DNA from: Chloroflexota bacterium
GTDB lineage: Bacteria; Chloroflexota; Dehalococcoidia; Dehalococcoidales; RBG-16-60-22
DNA length: 6,616 nt
NCBI GenBank assembly: GCA_025358235.1
Contig: JANYKH010000234.1
Span: 1-6,616, forward strand
Direction of reading: 5' to 3'
This document shows positions 5,340 through 6,616 of this stretch, piece by piece. Every line of letters begins with the position of its first letter. Position 1 is the first letter of the stretch. Under the pieces are notes generated by a model, which made no database searches, was not told where the DNA came from, and saw only the letters and a list, made by a program, of their open reading frames with translations. The position numbers and the translations under genes are program-made.

Positions 5340-6616
5340 TTAGTTTAAAGTAGCCGGAGTCTGCGTCGCTGGCGCATATCTGACTGGAACTTCGGTTGCC
5401 AGTGAAATGGTAATTGTCGTGCCGATGTTCGGAGTTGATTCAACGTTCAATTCCGCGCCGATAAGACGAGCGCGTTCCTGCATACCGGCCAGCCCGAGTT
5501 TACCATCGCGGGGCAGATCGCTCATGCTCTTCGGCAGGGCAAAGCCCTTACCGTTATCCATCACGGTGATCAAAACCTTGTCCGTAAGGAAATTGACATT
5601 CACTTCCGCTTTTTTGGCATGGGCATGGCGCCAGACGTTGCGCAGGGATTCCTGCGTAATGCGGAACAGTATTAATTCCACTTCTTCCGGGAGGCGGCGG
5701 GGAGTGCCGTTCAGGTTAACCTTAATTTCCAGACCGGAATAACGCGCCACGTCTGCCACCAGTACATGAATAGCAGCAAAAAGGCCAAGTCTGTCCAGAG
5801 TGGGCGGACGCAGGTCCTGGGATAGGCGCCGTACATCGTTCATGATGTTATTGGTTTGCTGCCATAGTTCTTCCAGGTGGAAGCGCAGTTCCGGCGAGAC
5901 TCCGCGATCCGTGGTTGCCAAAGCATCAAGTTGGCGCGATAAAACGACAAGAGATTGGATTGTCTCGTCATGTAGTTCGCGGGAAATTCTCTTGCGTTCC
6001 TCTTCCTGAGCCTTAGCCACCTGTTGGAGGTAGAAGGCCTGGTTTTCCTGGAGCCTGGTCTGCTCCGTCACATCGCGAGCGATATGCTGGAATGCCACCG
6101 GTTTATCGTTGGCCATAACCAGGCTGGTGGCGAGTTGGATGATGGCTTCTTTATCGTCTTTGCGCTTGATGCGCTGCTCGTAAGGCTGCTCCAGATATTG
6201 GTTGTTGAGCATCTTGTCGCGGACTTGCCCGGCAAGTACCATACTTTCCGGAGACAAGAATCCCCTGACATCCATATTTATTAACTCCGGGACAGGATAC
6301 CCGGTCAGGCGCTCGCTGGCGCGGTTGGCGTTTATTATCCGCCCGGTGAGGTCATGCAGCCAGATGGCGTCATGCGCGTTTTCGAAGAGTTCGCGGTAAC
6401 GTTGTTCGGAAATCGTAAGGTCGCGTTGGATGCCTTCAAGTTGAGCGGTCTTTTCCCGTTCCCTGCGGAGTAACTCCACGTATTGCCCGACGATATTTCC
6501 CACCACGAAGATGGCGATGCTTTCCAGGATGGCTTCCACCGGATTTTCTGAGTTGAAGAATGCTCCGGGCAGCATTAGAGCCAGGGCGACGGATGAAGTT
6601 ATCACCACCGCGCGGC
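5340..6616 (-). CDS. PAS-domain sensor histidine kinase, NarL/DegS type (N-terminus outside window)
   Basis: The frame stays open to the window edge. A GTG at 6608 exists but has no visible ribosome site, so the true start is probably further upstream. Numbering here is from that GTG. Residues 1-40 hold two hydrophobic stretches (about 2-18 and 26-41), probably the end of a membrane-spanning sensor region. A charged linker follows, possibly coiled coil (about 43-68). A PAS domain (about 68-183) begins YRELFENAHDAIWLHD and ends ARDVTEQ. The HisKA_3 dimerisation segment has RISRELHDETIQS with phospho-acceptor His213. The HATPase domain shows N-box Asn324, DNGKGF (351-356) and GLAGMQERARLIGAEL (372-387). 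The protein autophosphorylates and passes phosphate to a NarL/LuxR-type response regulator. None is encoded downstream, so the partner gene would lie upstream outside the window. The signal is unknown. A link to the CoA-transferase genes is not shown. Confidence 0.93.
   Translation of the reverse strand, partial: RAVVITSSVALALMLPGAFFNSENPVEAILESIAIFVVGNIVGQYVELLRREREKTAQLEGIQRDLTISEQRYRELFENAHDAIWLHDLTGRIINANRASERLTGYPVPELINMDVRGFLSPESMVLAGQVRDKMLNNQYLEQPYEQRIKRKDDKEAIIQLATSLVMANDKPVAFQHIARDVTEQTRLQENQAFYLQQVAKAQEEERKRISRELHDETIQSLVVLSRQLDALATTDRGVSPELRFHLEELWQQTNNIMNDVRRLSQDLRPPTLDRLGLFAAIHVLVADVARYSGLEIKVNLNGTPRRLPEEVELILFRITQESLRNVWRHAHAKKAEVNVNFLTDKVLITVMDNGKGFALPKSMSDLPRDGKLGLAGMQERARLIGAELNVESTPNIGTTITISLATEVPVRYAPATQTPATLN

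Noticed and set aside
5407..6399. Plus-strand open frames opposite the histidine kinase
   Set aside because: These are low-complexity, Arg/Ser-rich shadow translations of the kinase gene.
1..6616. CRISPR array, phage genes, toxin-antitoxin or other defence system
   Set aside because: No regularly spaced repeats and no unexplained small gene pairs were seen. All substantial coding space is accounted for by metabolic, tRNA, kinase and IS sequences.

Overview
This window looks like ordinary bacterial chromosome from an anaerobe-type genome rich in acyl-CoA metabolism. It holds five protein genes, one tRNA gene and the right-hand tip of an insertion sequence. The best guess at origin is Chloroflexota, class Dehalococcoidia. 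That rests on the style of the PAS plus NarL-type histidine kinase and on the crowding of CaiB-type genes. It is an inference from general resemblance and has not been tested by any search. GC content is moderate by eye, Shine-Dalgarno sites are canonical (AGGAG, AAAGGAG), and promoters are sigma70-like with TATAAT boxes.

Layout, left to right. Positions 1-141 are the right end of an IS21-family element: the last 19 codons of istB on the plus strand, then a terminal region with two GGTGGTNAACT-type repeats. This end sits inside the 3' part of a class III (CaiB/BaiF) CoA-transferase gene on the minus strand (caiB-1, 26-1147). About 65 C-terminal residues of that protein are lost and replaced by 38 residues read from IS DNA. 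caiB-1 is preceded by a second CaiB-family gene (caiB-2, best start GTG at 2391) with only 2 nt between them. A good promoter lies at 2449-2478 and an AGGAG sits in front of the GTG. caiB-2 has glycine where the family has its catalytic aspartate. Upstream of this pair lies tRNA-Val(CAC), 2642-2717 minus, with its own promoter.

The plus-strand gene 3068-3844 is a crotonase-fold enoyl-CoA hydratase with both catalytic glutamates. It faces a third CoA-transferase (caiB-3, 3929-5161 minus), and a shared bidirectional hairpin terminator lies between them. At the right edge is a PAS-containing, NarL-type sensor histidine kinase (5340 to beyond 6616, minus), cut by the window end.

Working together: three CaiB-type proteins and a crotonase suggest a peripheral route that activates a carboxylic acid by CoA transfer and then hydrates or otherwise processes the acyl-CoA. 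The substrate cannot be read from sequence. The pairing of an Asp-lacking subunit (caiB-2) with an Asp-containing one (caiB-1) suggests a heteromeric transferase of the kind known for benzylsuccinate CoA-transferase BbsEF. The IS insertion has probably damaged it here. I found no CRISPR array, phage module or clearly new system. The points most worth a second look are the Asp-less/Asp-bearing pair, the IS truncation, and a G-rich tract upstream of the hydratase gene.
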